Positions 8,966 to 17,721 of a stretch of DNA of 64,000 nucleotides are shown here, in pieces (within the stretch, counting starts at the first letter, position 1; every line of letters begins with the position of its first letter). Under the pieces are notes generated by a model that was not told the origin of the DNA, ran no database searches, and saw only the letters and a program-made list of their open reading frames with translations. A program made the translations under genes and the position numbers. This DNA comes from Marinobacterium sedimentorum (GTDB taxonomy: Bacteria; Pseudomonadota; Gammaproteobacteria; Pseudomonadales; Balneatricaceae). Where the stretch lies: positions 248,001-312,000 of the forward strand of contig NZ_JALDYX010000002.1 of NCBI RefSeq assembly GCF_024267675.1, given 5' to 3'.

Positions 8966-8981
8966 CATAACTTTCGTTATA
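8966..8981. promoter_or_regulatory. Candidate activator site 2 (CATAAC-N4-GTTATA)
   Basis: CATAACTTTCGTTATA repeats the TATAAC-N4-GTTATA pattern of 8881-8896 with one half-site mismatch. The two centres are 85 bp apart, close to eight helical turns. This site is about 90 bases upstream of the -24 box at 9062. The likely ligand is the response regulator encoded at 7454-8866. Confidence 0.7.
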
Positions 8982-9061
8982 CCCCTGCTGTGTTTTTCAA
9001 TGCTGCTTTATTTGTTTATTTAATCCAATAAAAACAAAGATATAAGATATTTTCTTTGTCT

Positions 9062-9077
9062 TGGCATCGTCCTTGCT
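9062..9077 (+). promoter_or_regulatory. Sigma-54 (-24/-12) promoter of aspA-symporter
   Basis: TGGCATCGTCCTTGCT matches the consensus TGGCAC-N5-TTGCW, with GG and GC exactly ten bases apart. It lies 110 bases before the aspA start codon and just downstream of two activator palindromes and a sigma-54 activator gene. Transcription would begin near 9088. Confidence 0.85.
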
Positions 9078-9110
9078 ATTTACCTGTCAGAGAGCGCGCC
9101 ATCACCCCGG

Positions 9111-9131
9111 GTTCCGGGTTCCGGGTTCCGG
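9111..9131 (+). repeat. Three tandem copies of GTTCCGG in the aspA leader
   Basis: Three perfect head-to-tail copies of the heptamer lie between the sigma-54 promoter and the aspA start codon, so they would be in the 5' untranslated RNA. Possible slippage tract; no function recognised. Confidence 0.8.
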
Positions 9132-9186
9132 CCTTCGGGATCGGTGGCATGGCCGCTACAACAATAAACAGCAGGGGATAAACACG

Positions 9187-10638
9187 ATGGGCCAACACCA
9201 ACCAGTGCAACAGTTGAACAACCGGCGGCGGGAGAAGGATCTGCTTGGCGAAGCCTGGGTTCCCACTGAGGCGTACTACGGCATTCAGACTCAGCGTGCC
9301 CGCGACAATTTCGATCTCAGTGGCATCAAGCTCAATCTGTTTGCGCAGCTGATCAAGGCGCTGGCGCTGGTGAAGATGTCCTGCGCCAAGGCCAACAATC
9401 AGCTGGGTCTGCTGGACGACACCAAGGCCGATGCCATCATGGCCGCTGGCAAGATGCTGCTTGATGGCAAGTACCATGACCAGTTCGTGGTTGACATGAT
9501 TCAGGGGGGCGCCGGTACCTCAACCAACATGAACGCCAACGAAGTCATGGCGAACATCGGCCTTGAGTGTCTGGGTCATGCCCGGGGCGAGTACGCCTAC
9601 CTGCATCCCAACAATGACGTCAACATGTCCCAGTCGACCAACGATGCCTATCCCACGGCGGTGCGCCTGTCGATCCTGTTGAAACACAGCGATCTGGTAA
9701 AAGCCCTGGCCTCCCTGCGGGACGCCTTTGCCGCCAAGGGCGAGGAGTTTGCCGACATCATCAAGATGGGCCGTACCCAGTTGCAGGATGCGGTACCCAT
9801 GACCCTGGGACAGGAGTTCCAGTCCTTTGCCAGCACCCTGGGCGAGGATATCCAGCGCATCGATGGGCTTTCTGAACTGCTCAAGGAAGTGAACCTGGGC
9901 GGTACGGCCATAGGAACCGGTATCAACACCGACCCCGAATATGCACGCCTGGCGGTGGGTTACCTGTCGCAGCTGAGCGGCTTCGAATTCAAGCGCGCCA
10001 CCGATCTGGTGGAAGCCAGCTCCGACATGGGCGCCTTCGTGCTGTTTTCCGGCATGCTCAAGCGCCTGGCCGTGAAGCTCTCCAAGATCGCCAACGACCT
10101 GCGCATGCTAAGCATGGGACCGCGCTGCGGCCTGAACGAGATCAACCTGCCGGCGCAGCAGCCCGGCAGTTCCATCATGCCCGGCAAGATCAATCCGGTG
10201 ATCCCGGAAGCGGTCAACCAGGTCGCCTACCAGGTGATCGGCAATGATATCGCCATCACCATGGCGGCAGAAGCCGGTCAGCTGCAGCTCAACGCCATGG
10301 AGCCGCTGATCGCCTACAACGTGCTGGAATCGATCCGCATGCTGACCCAGGCCATGGACATGTTCCGCAATCGCTGCGTGCGCGGTATTACCGCCAACCG
10401 CGACCGTTGTCAGGAACTGGTGGACATGAGCATCGGCGTTATCACCGCCGTGGTGCCCTACATCGGTTACGAGAACTCCACCCGCATCGCCAAGAACGCG
10501 CTGGAAACCGGGCGTGGCGTACTGGAACTGATCCGCGAAGAGGAGCTGATGAGCGAAGAAGAGCTCAATGAGGTGCTCAAGCCCGCCAACATGATTCGCC
10601 CGCAACGGCGCCGCCCGAGCAGCGCCAAAGGCGTTTAA
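9187..10638 (+). CDS. aspA: Aspartate ammonia-lyase
   Basis: Cytoplasmic enzyme converting L-aspartate to fumarate and ammonia. 483 residues from ATG 9187 (AGGGGAT upstream), close to the 478 of E. coli AspA. The in-frame extension to 9061 overlaps the promoter and is rejected. The fumarase/aspartase superfamily signature GSSIMPGKINPV is present near residue 322 and is followed by NQVAYQVIGND, the aspartase-like form. MSQSTNDAYPTA supplies another conserved active-site segment. Fumarase C is the main alternative within the superfamily, but the sequence and the neighbouring racemase, sensor and amino-acid symporter favour aspartase. It is likely co-transcribed with the symporter 23 bases downstream from the sigma-54 promoter at 9062. 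Confidence 0.92.
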   Translation: MGQHQPVQQLNNRRREKDLLGEAWVPTEAYYGIQTQRARDNFDLSGIKLNLFAQLIKALALVKMSCAKANNQLGLLDDTKADAIMAAGKMLLDGKYHDQFVVDMIQGGAGTSTNMNANEVMANIGLECLGHARGEYAYLHPNNDVNMSQSTNDAYPTAVRLSILLKHSDLVKALASLRDAFAAKGEEFADIIKMGRTQLQDAVPMTLGQEFQSFASTLGEDIQRIDGLSELLKEVNLGGTAIGTGINTDPEYARLAVGYLSQLSGFEFKRATDLVEASSDMGAFVLFSGMLKRLAVKLSKIANDLRMLSMGPRCGLNEINLPAQQPGSSIMPGKINPVIPEAVNQVAYQVIGNDIAITMAAEAGQLQLNAMEPLIAYNVLESIRMLTQAMDMFRNRCVRGITANRDRCQELVDMSIGVITAVVPYIGYENSTRIAKNALETGRGVLELIREEELMSEEELNEVLKPANMIRPQRRRPSSAKGV

Positions 10639-10661
10639 CAACAACAATGAAGGAAAGATCC

Positions 10662-11942
10662 ATGCAACACGCAACGATAGAGCAATTCCGTGCAGGTTTC
10701 TGGAGCCGGCTGGCACTGTGGAAGAAAATCCTCATCGGCATGGCCCTGGGCATGCTGGCGGGTGCGCTCCTGGGCCCCGACGCCGAGATGCTCAAGCCGA
10801 TCGGCACGCTCTTCATCAATGCCATCAAGATGCTGATCGTGCCGCTGGTCTTCTGTTCGCTGGTGGTCGGTGTGACCTCGATGCAGGATACCCGCAAGCT
10901 CGGCCGCATCGGCCTCAAGTCACTGCTGCTCTATATGGCAACCACGGCCGTCGCGATCAGCATCGGTCTGGGGATGGGAATTCTGTTTTCGCCCGGTGAG
11001 GGTATCAACATGGTGGCGACCGACAGTGGCGTTGCGGCCAAGGAGGCGCCGACCCTGGTCGAGACCCTGCTCAACATGGTTCCGAAAAATCCGGTCGACG
11101 CGCTGGCGACGGGCAATATCCTGCAGATCATCGTCTTTGCGCTGGGCCTGGGCATTGCGCTGAACCTCAGTGGCGAGAAGGCGAAGCCCGCCGTGCAGCT
11201 GTTCGAAAGCCTGGCCGAAGGCATGTACAAGCTGACCGAGCTGGTGATGAAGCTGGCGCCTTACGGTGTCTTCGGCCTGATGGCCTGGGTCGCCGGCAAA
11301 TACGGCATGGAAATTCTGCTGCCGCTGATCAAGGTGATCGTCGTGGTCTATATCGGCTGCATCATCCATGTGGTGGTGTTCTATTCCGGCCTGATCAGCA
11401 CGCTGGGCCGACTGAATCCGGTGCGCTACCTGAAAGGGCTGGTCAACCCGGCGGCGGTGGCCTTCACAACGACCAGCAGCTCCGGCACCCTGCCGGCCAC
11501 GATCAAGGCCGCCACCGAGGAAATGGGTGTATCCAAGGGTATCTCGAGCTTTGTGCTGCCGCTGGGCGCGACCATCAACATGGATGGCACCGCCCTCTAC
11601 CAGGGGGTCTGTGCGCTCTTCATCGCCCAGGCCTTTGGTATCGACCTGACGTTCTCCGACTACCTGCTGATCATCATGACCTCGACCCTGGCGTCCATCG
11701 GTACCGCCGGTGTGCCGGGTGCGGGCCTGATCATGCTGTCGCTGGTGCTGACCACTGTCGGGCTGCCGATGGAGGGCCTCGCCATCATCGCCGGCATTGA
11801 CCGTATCCTGGATATGGCCCGTACCACCGTGAATGTCTGCGGAGACCTGATGGTCACGGTGCTGGTTGGCAAGAGCGAAAACGAGCTGGATGAAACCATC
11901 TATAACCGCTCCAGTACGGCGGTTCAGCCAGAGCTGGCCTGA
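10662..11942 (+). CDS. Dicarboxylate/amino acid:cation symporter (DAACS, GltP/DctA type)
   Basis: About 426 residues. The ATG at 10662 is preceded by AAGGAAAG; an in-frame ATG at 10647 sits inside that ribosome binding site and is less likely. Multiple hydrophobic helices span the protein. The serine-rich re-entrant loop TTTSSSGTLPAT (near 270) and the motif GATINMDGTALYQG (near 300) are the substrate and cation binding hallmarks of the glutamate/dicarboxylate symporter family. It would import aspartate, glutamate or C4-dicarboxylates across the inner membrane. Position directly behind aspA in a sigma-54 operon makes aspartate the most likely substrate. A strong palindrome follows the gene. 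Confidence 0.9.
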   Translation: MQHATIEQFRAGFWSRLALWKKILIGMALGMLAGALLGPDAEMLKPIGTLFINAIKMLIVPLVFCSLVVGVTSMQDTRKLGRIGLKSLLLYMATTAVAISIGLGMGILFSPGEGINMVATDSGVAAKEAPTLVETLLNMVPKNPVDALATGNILQIIVFALGLGIALNLSGEKAKPAVQLFESLAEGMYKLTELVMKLAPYGVFGLMAWVAGKYGMEILLPLIKVIVVVYIGCIIHVVVFYSGLISTLGRLNPVRYLKGLVNPAAVAFTTTSSSGTLPATIKAATEEMGVSKGISSFVLPLGATINMDGTALYQGVCALFIAQAFGIDLTFSDYLLIIMTSTLASIGTAGVPGAGLIMLSLVLTTVGLPMEGLAIIAGIDRILDMARTTVNVCGDLMVTVLVGKSENELDETIYNRSSTAVQPELA

Positions 11943-11948
11943 CCTGCA

Positions 11949-11974
11949 GGAGGATACCCGGCCGGGTATCCTCC
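11949..11974 (+). terminator. Perfect 26-bp palindrome after the symporter gene
   Basis: GGAGGATACCCGG pairs exactly with CCGGGTATCCTCC. Seven bases downstream of the stop codon. The following GTCTCTCT is only weakly T-rich, so it may be a terminator or an mRNA-stabilising hairpin. Confidence 0.65.
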
Positions 11975-12049
11975 GTCTCTCTGATGTCAGCTTGCGCTGA
12001 TATCGAACCTGCGATTCCTCTGCCTGTTCATCTGCCCGTTACACCGCTG

Positions 12050-12865
12050 CTAAATCGCCGTGCCGCAGATCAGTTTGGTCGTGCCTTTGGTCGTTGCAGT
12101 TAACAGGCGTTCAAGGCGCTGACCCGGCCGCACGTCGGTGTTGCTGGCCATGCCCATCAGGCTGATCACGGCCTGTATCTGTCCGCTGAGATTGAACACC
12201 GGGCTGCTGATGACGTTTATGTCCGGCAAAAAATCCCCGTAAAAGCACGACAGATTATCTTCCCTTGTCCTGTGTATCTGCGCGTAAAACGCCTCTTTGT
12301 CCAGTTGCCTGCCCTGGTGGCGGGGCAGGGCGCTGGGTGCCTCATAGAAGCTTTCGATGATCTCCTGTTGCCGTTGTGGCGGCAGATGGGCCAGAAACAG
12401 CCGGCCGGCGGCGGAGAAAAAGGGTGACAGCTCGCTGCCCAGGCGGATATTGACCGCCAGAACCTGACTTGAATCCAGCCAGTTGACGATCAGCGGCGTT
12501 TTGCCGTTCCAGATGGCCACCGACACGGTTTTGTCCGTGGCCAGGTGGAGCCTGGTCGCGGCATCGAAGGTGATCGGCATGGGATCAATGCGCTTGAGTG
12601 CCGCCATGCCCAGCGTCAGGCTGGCAGTGGCCAGGGTGTAGCGGGCGTTCTGTACCTGCACTATGTACTGCATGCGGCTGAGGCTGATCAGGTATTTGTG
12701 CAGTCGGCTGGAGGACAGGTCGAGCCGCAGGGACAGCTCCTTGAGGCTCAGCGGCTTGGGGGACTGGGCAATTTCGTTCAGTACCCGCAGGCCTATCTCC
12801 AGAGAGCCGATGCCCTGGCGGCTGGTTTCCGCAACGGAAGCCTGTGACGTCTTGGTTGATACCAT
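12050..12865 (-). CDS. IclR-family transcriptional regulator
   Basis: 271 residues from the ATG at 12865 (MVSTKTSQ), which has GGGGAAGGGG a few bases upstream. The frame continues to 12982 without a good start. The N-terminal winged helix reads IGSLEIGLRVLNEIAQSPKPLSLKELSLRLDLSSSRLHKYLISL, of which the SSSRLHKYL helix would contact DNA. The C-terminal ~180 residues form the IclR effector domain (GSELSPFFSAAGRLFLAHL, ending with ISSPVFNLSGQIQAVISLMG). It lies downstream of, and in the same orientation as, the five-gene ABC importer, separated by 146 bases. IclR proteins often control aromatic-acid uptake and catabolism, so regulation of the adjacent importer or ben genes is plausible but not shown. 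Confidence 0.9.
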   Translation of the reverse strand: MVSTKTSQASVAETSRQGIGSLEIGLRVLNEIAQSPKPLSLKELSLRLDLSSSRLHKYLISLSRMQYIVQVQNARYTLATASLTLGMAALKRIDPMPITFDAATRLHLATDKTVSVAIWNGKTPLIVNWLDSSQVLAVNIRLGSELSPFFSAAGRLFLAHLPPQRQQEIIESFYEAPSALPRHQGRQLDKEAFYAQIHRTREDNLSCFYGDFLPDINVISSPVFNLSGQIQAVISLMGMASNTDVRPGQRLERLLTATTKGTTKLICGTAI

Positions 12866-13011
12866 GCTTACCCCTTCCCCAGTATTGCAATCAGACTTGC
12901 GATGCGCAGCCGTGCGCACTTGCGTCAATGGCGCGCAGTCTGCTACGCCTGCCATGCTGCCGTCAACGGTTGTCGAGGCCACCCGTGGCCGGGCGCCTCG
13001 CCATCAGGTTG

Positions 13012-13722
13012 TCACACACCCAGGTGCGATTCGACCTCGTCGCGCTGTTCGAGCAGTTGCTGGCTGTTGCCCTCGAAGACCACCCGTCCTTTTACCAATA
13101 CAATATGATGATCACAGATTTTTTCCAGCACCTGGATGTTCTTGTCGACAATCAGGGTGGAGACGCCGCTGGCCTTGATGGTGCGGATCACCTCCCAGAT
13201 CTCCTTGCGGATCAGGGGCGCCAGGCCTTCGGTGGCTTCATCCAGTATCAGCAGATCCGGGTTGGTCATCAGCGCCCGGCCTATGGCGAGCATCTGCTGT
13301 TCACCGCCGGACAGCTGGGTGCCCAGGTTGCCCAGGCGTTCCTGCAGGCGCGGGAAGGTCGCCAGCACCCGGTCGTAATCCCACAGCACTTCGCGGCGCT
13401 GATTGGGCCTTGCGGCCATCAGCAGGTGTTCCTTCACGGTGAGATTGTGGAACATGCCACGGCCCTCGGGAACGTAGGCGATATCGCGGCGCATGCGCTG
13501 CCAGGTCGGCAGCCCGTCGAGATCCTGATCCTGAAAACGTACCTGTCCGCTGCGCGGCGTCAGCACGCCGAGAATGGATTTGAGCGTGGTGGTCTTGCCC
13601 ATGCCGTTTCTTCCCATCAAACTGACGGCCTGGCCCTTTTTAATGTCAAACGACACACCGTGCAGTACATGGCTGTCGCCATAAAGGGTATGCAAACTAC
13701 GCACTTCCAATAAACTACTCAT
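13012..13722 (-). CDS. livF: Branched-chain-type ABC transporter ATP-binding protein LivF
   Basis: 236 residues. Walker A GRNGMGKTT (near 37), signature LSGGEQQML (near 138), Walker B LLILDEATEGLAP (near 157) and the D-loop are all intact. EATEGLAP is typical of LivF rather than LivG. It is the last gene of a livKHMGF-like set on the minus strand and begins one base after the livG stop codon, so translation is probably coupled. It energises uptake of the substrate bound by the periplasmic protein encoded at 16537-17721. Substrate not proven; see the binding protein. Confidence 0.92.
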   Translation of the reverse strand: MSSLLEVRSLHTLYGDSHVLHGVSFDIKKGQAVSLMGRNGMGKTTTLKSILGVLTPRSGQVRFQDQDLDGLPTWQRMRRDIAYVPEGRGMFHNLTVKEHLLMAARPNQRREVLWDYDRVLATFPRLQERLGNLGTQLSGGEQQMLAIGRALMTNPDLLILDEATEGLAPLIRKEIWEVIRTIKASGVSTLIVDKNIQVLEKICDHHIVLVKGRVVFEGNSQQLLEQRDEVESHLGV

Positions 13723-13723
13723 A

Positions 13724-14551
13724 TCAAATCACCTCGTCGCCCTGACCTAAATACGCGATTTTTACGCGGGCATCGTCCCGCACCTGGTCTACGGTGTCGG
13801 TGATCAGGTGCTGGCCGTCCACCATCACGGTGAGCTGGTCCGACAGCTCGAACACCGCGTCCATGTCGTGTTCCACCAGTACGATGCAGTAGTCCTGCTT
13901 CAGGGTCTTGAGCAGGGCGATGATCAGCTGCGACTCTTCATGGCCCATGCCGGCCATGGGTTCGTCGAGCAGCAGCACCGAGGGGGCTGTTGCCAGCACA
14001 GTGGCGATTTCCAGCTGGCGCTGCTCGCCGTAGCTGATGCGCGAGGCCACCGCATCGCGCCTATGTGCCAGACCCACTTTTGCCAGTGCCTGCTCGGCCA
14101 TTTCGGTCAGCAGTTTTTCGCTATGGCGTGAGCGGAAAATATTGAAGCTACCACCGATGCGGCGCTGCGCCGCGATGCTGCAGTTTTCCAGGCAGGTCGC
14201 GCTGGGATAGATATTGGTTTTCTGAAAACCCCGGCCAATGCCCCGGCGGCTGAATTCATAGGGCTTGATCGAATCGATGGCGTCCCCCAGGTGCACAATC
14301 TTGCCCCGGGTCGGCTTGTAGGTGCCGCACAGCAGGTTGAGCAGGGTGCTCTTGCCGGCGCCGTTGGGGCCGACAATGCCATGCAGCTGCCGGTCATGAA
14401 ACTGCAGCGACAGGTCGTCAAGCGCCTTGAGTCCGCCCCAGTACTTGCACAGGCCTTCGGTTTCGAGCACCACTTTGGGCTCGGCCAGGCTGTGCCCGTG
14501 CGGGAGGGAATCAGCAAGGCTGGCTGTTTGTAATTCGATGCGACTGGTCAT
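13724..14551 (-). CDS. livG: Branched-chain-type ABC transporter ATP-binding protein LivG
   Basis: 275 residues. Walker A GPNGAGKST (near 61), the LivG-type signature SYGEQRQLEIA in place of LSGGQ, and Walker B VLLLDEPMAGMGHEE are visible. The C-terminus ends with the short LivG tail (IAYLGQGDEVI). The first ~25 residues (ASLADSLPHGHSL) are an unusual extension before the ATPase fold. It overlaps the preceding permease gene by 4 bases, the classical ATGA-type coupling. Confidence 0.92.
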   Translation of the reverse strand: MTSRIELQTASLADSLPHGHSLAEPKVVLETEGLCKYWGGLKALDDLSLQFHDRQLHGIVGPNGAGKSTLLNLLCGTYKPTRGKIVHLGDAIDSIKPYEFSRRGIGRGFQKTNIYPSATCLENCSIAAQRRIGGSFNIFRSRHSEKLLTEMAEQALAKVGLAHRRDAVASRISYGEQRQLEIATVLATAPSVLLLDEPMAGMGHEESQLIIALLKTLKQDYCIVLVEHDMDAVFELSDQLTVMVDGQHLITDTVDQVRDDARVKIAYLGQGDEVI

Positions 14552-15507
14552 TTGCGTTTCCCCAGCAGAGATTCCAGGTATCCGGCCAGGCCATGCCGGA
14601 ACGCCAGTACCATCAGGATGATCAGCGTACCCATGGGCAACAGCCAGTGTTCTGTCAGGTGCTCGAAGCCATAGTGCAGGCCCTCGTACACCAGGGTGCC
14701 GAGAATGGCGCCGTAGAGGGTGCCCAGGCCGCCGAGTATCGACATCACCAGTGCGGTGCCCGACGTCTGCCAGGACAGCATCGACGGATTGACGAAGCCG
14801 TATTGCAGCGCAAACAGATAGCCCGCGTAGGCGCCCAGTGCCGAGGCGATGACGTAGCTGGCCAGACGGAACTGGAACACGTTGTAGCCCAGGGCCGTGG
14901 TGCGCTCAGGGTTTTCCTGCACCGCATCGACAATGCGGCCGAACTTGGAGCGCATAATGAGCTTGAAGAACAGCAGGCAGTTGAACAGCGACAGCAGGCA
15001 CAGATAGTAGAAGTGCGTCGGGTTGTCGAGATCGAACAGGTTCAGGCCGAAAACACTGGTCTCGGGTTTGACGTAAATAAAGACGCCGTCGTTGCCGCCG
15101 AATTCGGTTGAGTCCGAGAAGAAGTAAAAGCACATCTGCGCCAGTGCCAGGGTGATCATGATCATGTAGATGCCGCTGGTGCGCAGCACGATAAAGCCGA
15201 CCACCAGGGCAATGGCCGATGCGATGACCAGCACATAGAAGGTGTAGACCCAGAAATTCACCGCCTCATATTCGGGGGTCAGCATTACGAACAGGTATCC
15301 GCCCAGGCCGTAAAAGAGCGCATGGCCCAGGGTAACCAGGCCGCAACGGCCCACCAGATAATCCAGTGACATGACAAAGATCGACAGAATCAGAATCGTT
15401 GCCAGCTTGTTGACGTAGAAGGTGTTCTGGTCCAGCAGCAGGGGCATTAACAGCGCCAGCGGGAAGAACATCCAGACAAACAGTTTTTCCGCACGATTGG
15501 TAAACAT
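14548..15507 (-). CDS. livM: Branched-chain-type ABC transporter permease LivM
   Basis: 319 residues with about nine or ten hydrophobic helices. The LivM region DYLVGRCGLVTLGHALFYGLG (near 49-69) and the cytoplasmic coupling segment VDAVQENPERTTALGYNVFQFRL (near 195-217) are characteristic of this permease family. It forms the inner-membrane channel together with LivH. It lies 22 bases downstream of livH and overlaps livG by 4 bases. Nothing appears truncated. Confidence 0.9.
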   Translation of the reverse strand: MFTNRAEKLFVWMFFPLALLMPLLLDQNTFYVNKLATILILSIFVMSLDYLVGRCGLVTLGHALFYGLGGYLFVMLTPEYEAVNFWVYTFYVLVIASAIALVVGFIVLRTSGIYMIMITLALAQMCFYFFSDSTEFGGNDGVFIYVKPETSVFGLNLFDLDNPTHFYYLCLLSLFNCLLFFKLIMRSKFGRIVDAVQENPERTTALGYNVFQFRLASYVIASALGAYAGYLFALQYGFVNPSMLSWQTSGTALVMSILGGLGTLYGAILGTLVYEGLHYGFEHLTEHWLLPMGTLIILMVLAFRHGLAGYLESLLGKRK

Positions 15508-15529
15508 GGGATTTTCTCCGGGCTTGGCG

Positions 15530-16393
15530 TTAGCTGGCGAACAGGCCCTTGGGCTTCACCAGCAGGATCACCGCCATCAGGATATAGATCATCATGCTGG
15601 ATACCTGCGGCAGCATGATTGACGAAAAGGTGTCGACAATGCCCACCATCAGCGCGCCGACAAAGGCACCCCTGATGGAGCCCATGCCACCGATGACCAC
15701 CACCACGAAGCAGGAAATCAGCACATGCTCGCCCATGCCGGGCACCACGGAGACCATGGGTGCCGAGACGATGCCGGCAATGGCGGCCAGCGCAACGCCG
15801 GCGGCAAACACCAGGGTATAGAGGCGATTGATATCCACCCCCAGGCACTCGACCATGTCGCGGTTGGATTCCCCGGCACGGATCAGCATGCCCAGGCGCG
15901 TACGGTTGATGGTCAGGTACATGCCGATGGCAATCAGGATGCAGAGCAGGGATACGAAGAGCCGGTACACCGGGTACTCGATCATGTCGGTCAGCGGGAT
16001 GGCGCCGTCCAGCCAGGCCGGTACCGCGACGCCCAGCGGGTCGTTACCCCAGAGAAGGCTTTGCAGCGCATTGAACACGAAGATCAGGCCGATGGTCAGC
16101 AGCACCTGATCCAGGTGGTTGCGCCGGTACAGACGGATGATCAAGGTGCGTTCGATCAGTATGCCCAGCAACAGGGCGACAATTGCTGAAATCACCGCCG
16201 CCATGCCGAAGCTGCCGGTCGTGTTAGTGAAGTACCAGGCCAGGTAGGCGCCGACCATATACATGGAGCCGTGGGCCAGGTTGAGAATGCCCATGACACC
16301 GAACACCAGCGTCAGGCCAGAGGCGATCAGAAACAGCAGCAGGCCGTACTGCACGCCGTTCATCAGTTGGAACAGAAACAGGGTTATATCCAT
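15530..16393 (-). CDS. livH: Branched-chain-type ABC transporter permease LivH
   Basis: About 287 residues from ATG 16393 (MDITLFLFQLMNGVQYGLL). The open frame begins with a GTG at 16423, but the protein family starts near the later ATG; no strong ribosome binding site marks either. The FGVMGILNLAHGSMYMVGAY segment near the N-terminus and the coupling loop LIRAGESNRDMVECLGVDINRL (near 187-208) are LivH hallmarks. Helices are hydrophobic and regularly spaced. Second gene of the liv-like operon, 143 bases after the binding-protein gene. Confidence 0.9.
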   Translation of the reverse strand: MDITLFLFQLMNGVQYGLLLFLIASGLTLVFGVMGILNLAHGSMYMVGAYLAWYFTNTTGSFGMAAVISAIVALLLGILIERTLIIRLYRRNHLDQVLLTIGLIFVFNALQSLLWGNDPLGVAVPAWLDGAIPLTDMIEYPVYRLFVSLLCILIAIGMYLTINRTRLGMLIRAGESNRDMVECLGVDINRLYTLVFAAGVALAAIAGIVSAPMVSVVPGMGEHVLISCFVVVVIGGMGSIRGAFVGALMVGIVDTFSSIMLPQVSSMMIYILMAVILLVKPKGLFAS

Positions 16394-16536
16394 CGTCGTG
16401 CGCCAGGTTGTCCGGCTGCCCACGCAGACTCAGGGAGTCCGGGCGGCAGCCGTCACCCGTACGAACCGCAGGATGCGGGCTCGCTCAGGTCGATTGCAGG
16501 AAGGGTGCTTGGTCGAAAAGGGCTACAGGAAAAGGA

Positions 16537-17721
16537 CTACAGCTTGCAGCCGCGCGCCGGGTCTTCGAGGGCTGCAGCGGCAATGCTCATCACCTGGTTT
16601 TCGCCGTGCTCAACCTTGCGCAGATAGATATCCTGCACCGGGTTATGTGCCTTGGAGAAGGTGAACAGGCCGCGGGGGCTGTCAATGGTGCTGGACTCCA
16701 TCGCCTGAATCAGCGCCTTGCGGTCACTGATATCGCCGCCGAGCTTGTCTATCGCCTGGGCGATCAGCTGGCCGGCATCGTAACCCTGTACCGCATAGAT
16801 ATCGGCCGGCTTGCCGAAGGCGTCCTGGTACTGCTGGCGGAATTTCTGGTTGGTGGGATTGTCGAGGTTGTCGGCGTAGTGCAGGGTGGTGAGAATGCCT
16901 TCGGCGGCATCGCCCTGGGCGTCAAGGGTGCCTTCGGTCAAAAAGCCGGAGCCGAGCAGGGGAATCTTGCCCTTGAGACCCAGGGCATCGTAGTCCTTGA
17001 CGAACTTCACCGCGCCACCGCCGGCAAAGAAGACAAAGACCGCATCGGGTGCGGTCGCTGCGATATCGGTGATGTAGGGCTGAAACTCGGTTTTGGGAAA
17101 GGGCACCAGAATCTGCTTGACGATCTCGCCACCGCCGGCGGTGAAGGACTCCTCAAAGGCCTCGAGGCTTTCCTTGCCCATGCCGTAGTTCCAGCTCATG
17201 GTGACGACTTTCTTGTAGCCGGCATCAAGCGCGACCTTGCCCATGGGGTAGGACGGCTGCCAGGACGAGAAGGAGGTGCGAAAGACGTTGGGCGCACAGA
17301 GCGGCCCGGTCGCGGCGGCGGCGCCGGCGTTGGGGATGATCATGATCGCATCGGTGTTGCGCAGTACCTTGGACATGCCCATGGCAACACCGGAATGTAC
17401 GGGCCCGATAATAAAGTCCGCCTTGTCCTTGTCCAGCAGGGACGATGCCAGCTCCGGCGCACGCTCAGGCTTGGCTTCGGTATCCAGTTCCAGAAATTCA
17501 ATTTCGCGGCCGTGCAGCTGGGCAGCGTTCTGCTGCAGTGCCAGTTTCAAGCCATTGCGCCCGGCATTGCCAAGGGCGGCATAGACACCGCTGAATGGCA
17601 GCATGACGCCCACCTTCACCGGCTCTGCGGCGTTCACGGCAGTAGTGGCAGTAGCGCCGAGCAGGCCGGCGGTTGCACAGGCCGTGACGAGGTGGCGCAG
17701 TCTGTTCTTGTTGTTCTGCAT
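16537..17721 (-). CDS. livK: Periplasmic substrate-binding protein of Liv-type ABC importer
   Basis: 394 residues with a signal peptide (charged start MQNNKNRLR, hydrophobic stretch, cleavage likely after TAVNAA). The mature part begins EPVKVGVMLPFSGVYAALG, the first strand and ligand loop of the LivJ/LivK type I binding fold (Peripla_BP_6). First gene of the operon and divergent from benA, with ~690 bases between. Binding proteins of this type also serve aromatic acids and short-chain amides, and several aromatic degradation loci carry such importers. Benzoate or a related aromatic acid is therefore a candidate ligand, but this rests on context only. Confidence 0.88.
   Translation of the reverse strand: MQNNKNRLRHLVTACATAGLLGATATTAVNAAEPVKVGVMLPFSGVYAALGNAGRNGLKLALQQNAAQLHGREIEFLELDTEAKPERAPELASSLLDKDKADFIIGPVHSGVAMGMSKVLRNTDAIMIIPNAGAAAATGPLCAPNVFRTSFSSWQPSYPMGKVALDAGYKKVVTMSWNYGMGKESLEAFEESFTAGGGEIVKQILVPFPKTEFQPYITDIAATAPDAVFVFFAGGGAVKFVKDYDALGLKGKIPLLGSGFLTEGTLDAQGDAAEGILTTLHYADNLDNPTNQKFRQQYQDAFGKPADIYAVQGYDAGQLIAQAIDKLGGDISDRKALIQAMESSTIDSPRGLFTFSKAHNPVQDIYLRKVEHGENQVMSIAAAALEDPARGCKL

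Noticed and set aside
9111..9131. Tandem repeats as a CRISPR-like array
   Set aside because: Seven-base units without spacers are a microrepeat; no CRISPR repeats or cas genes exist in the window.
9061..9186. Longer aspA start at 9061
   Set aside because: It would begin inside the sigma-54 promoter and read through the GTTCCGG repeats; the ATG at 9187 has a ribosome binding site and the normal AspA N-terminus.
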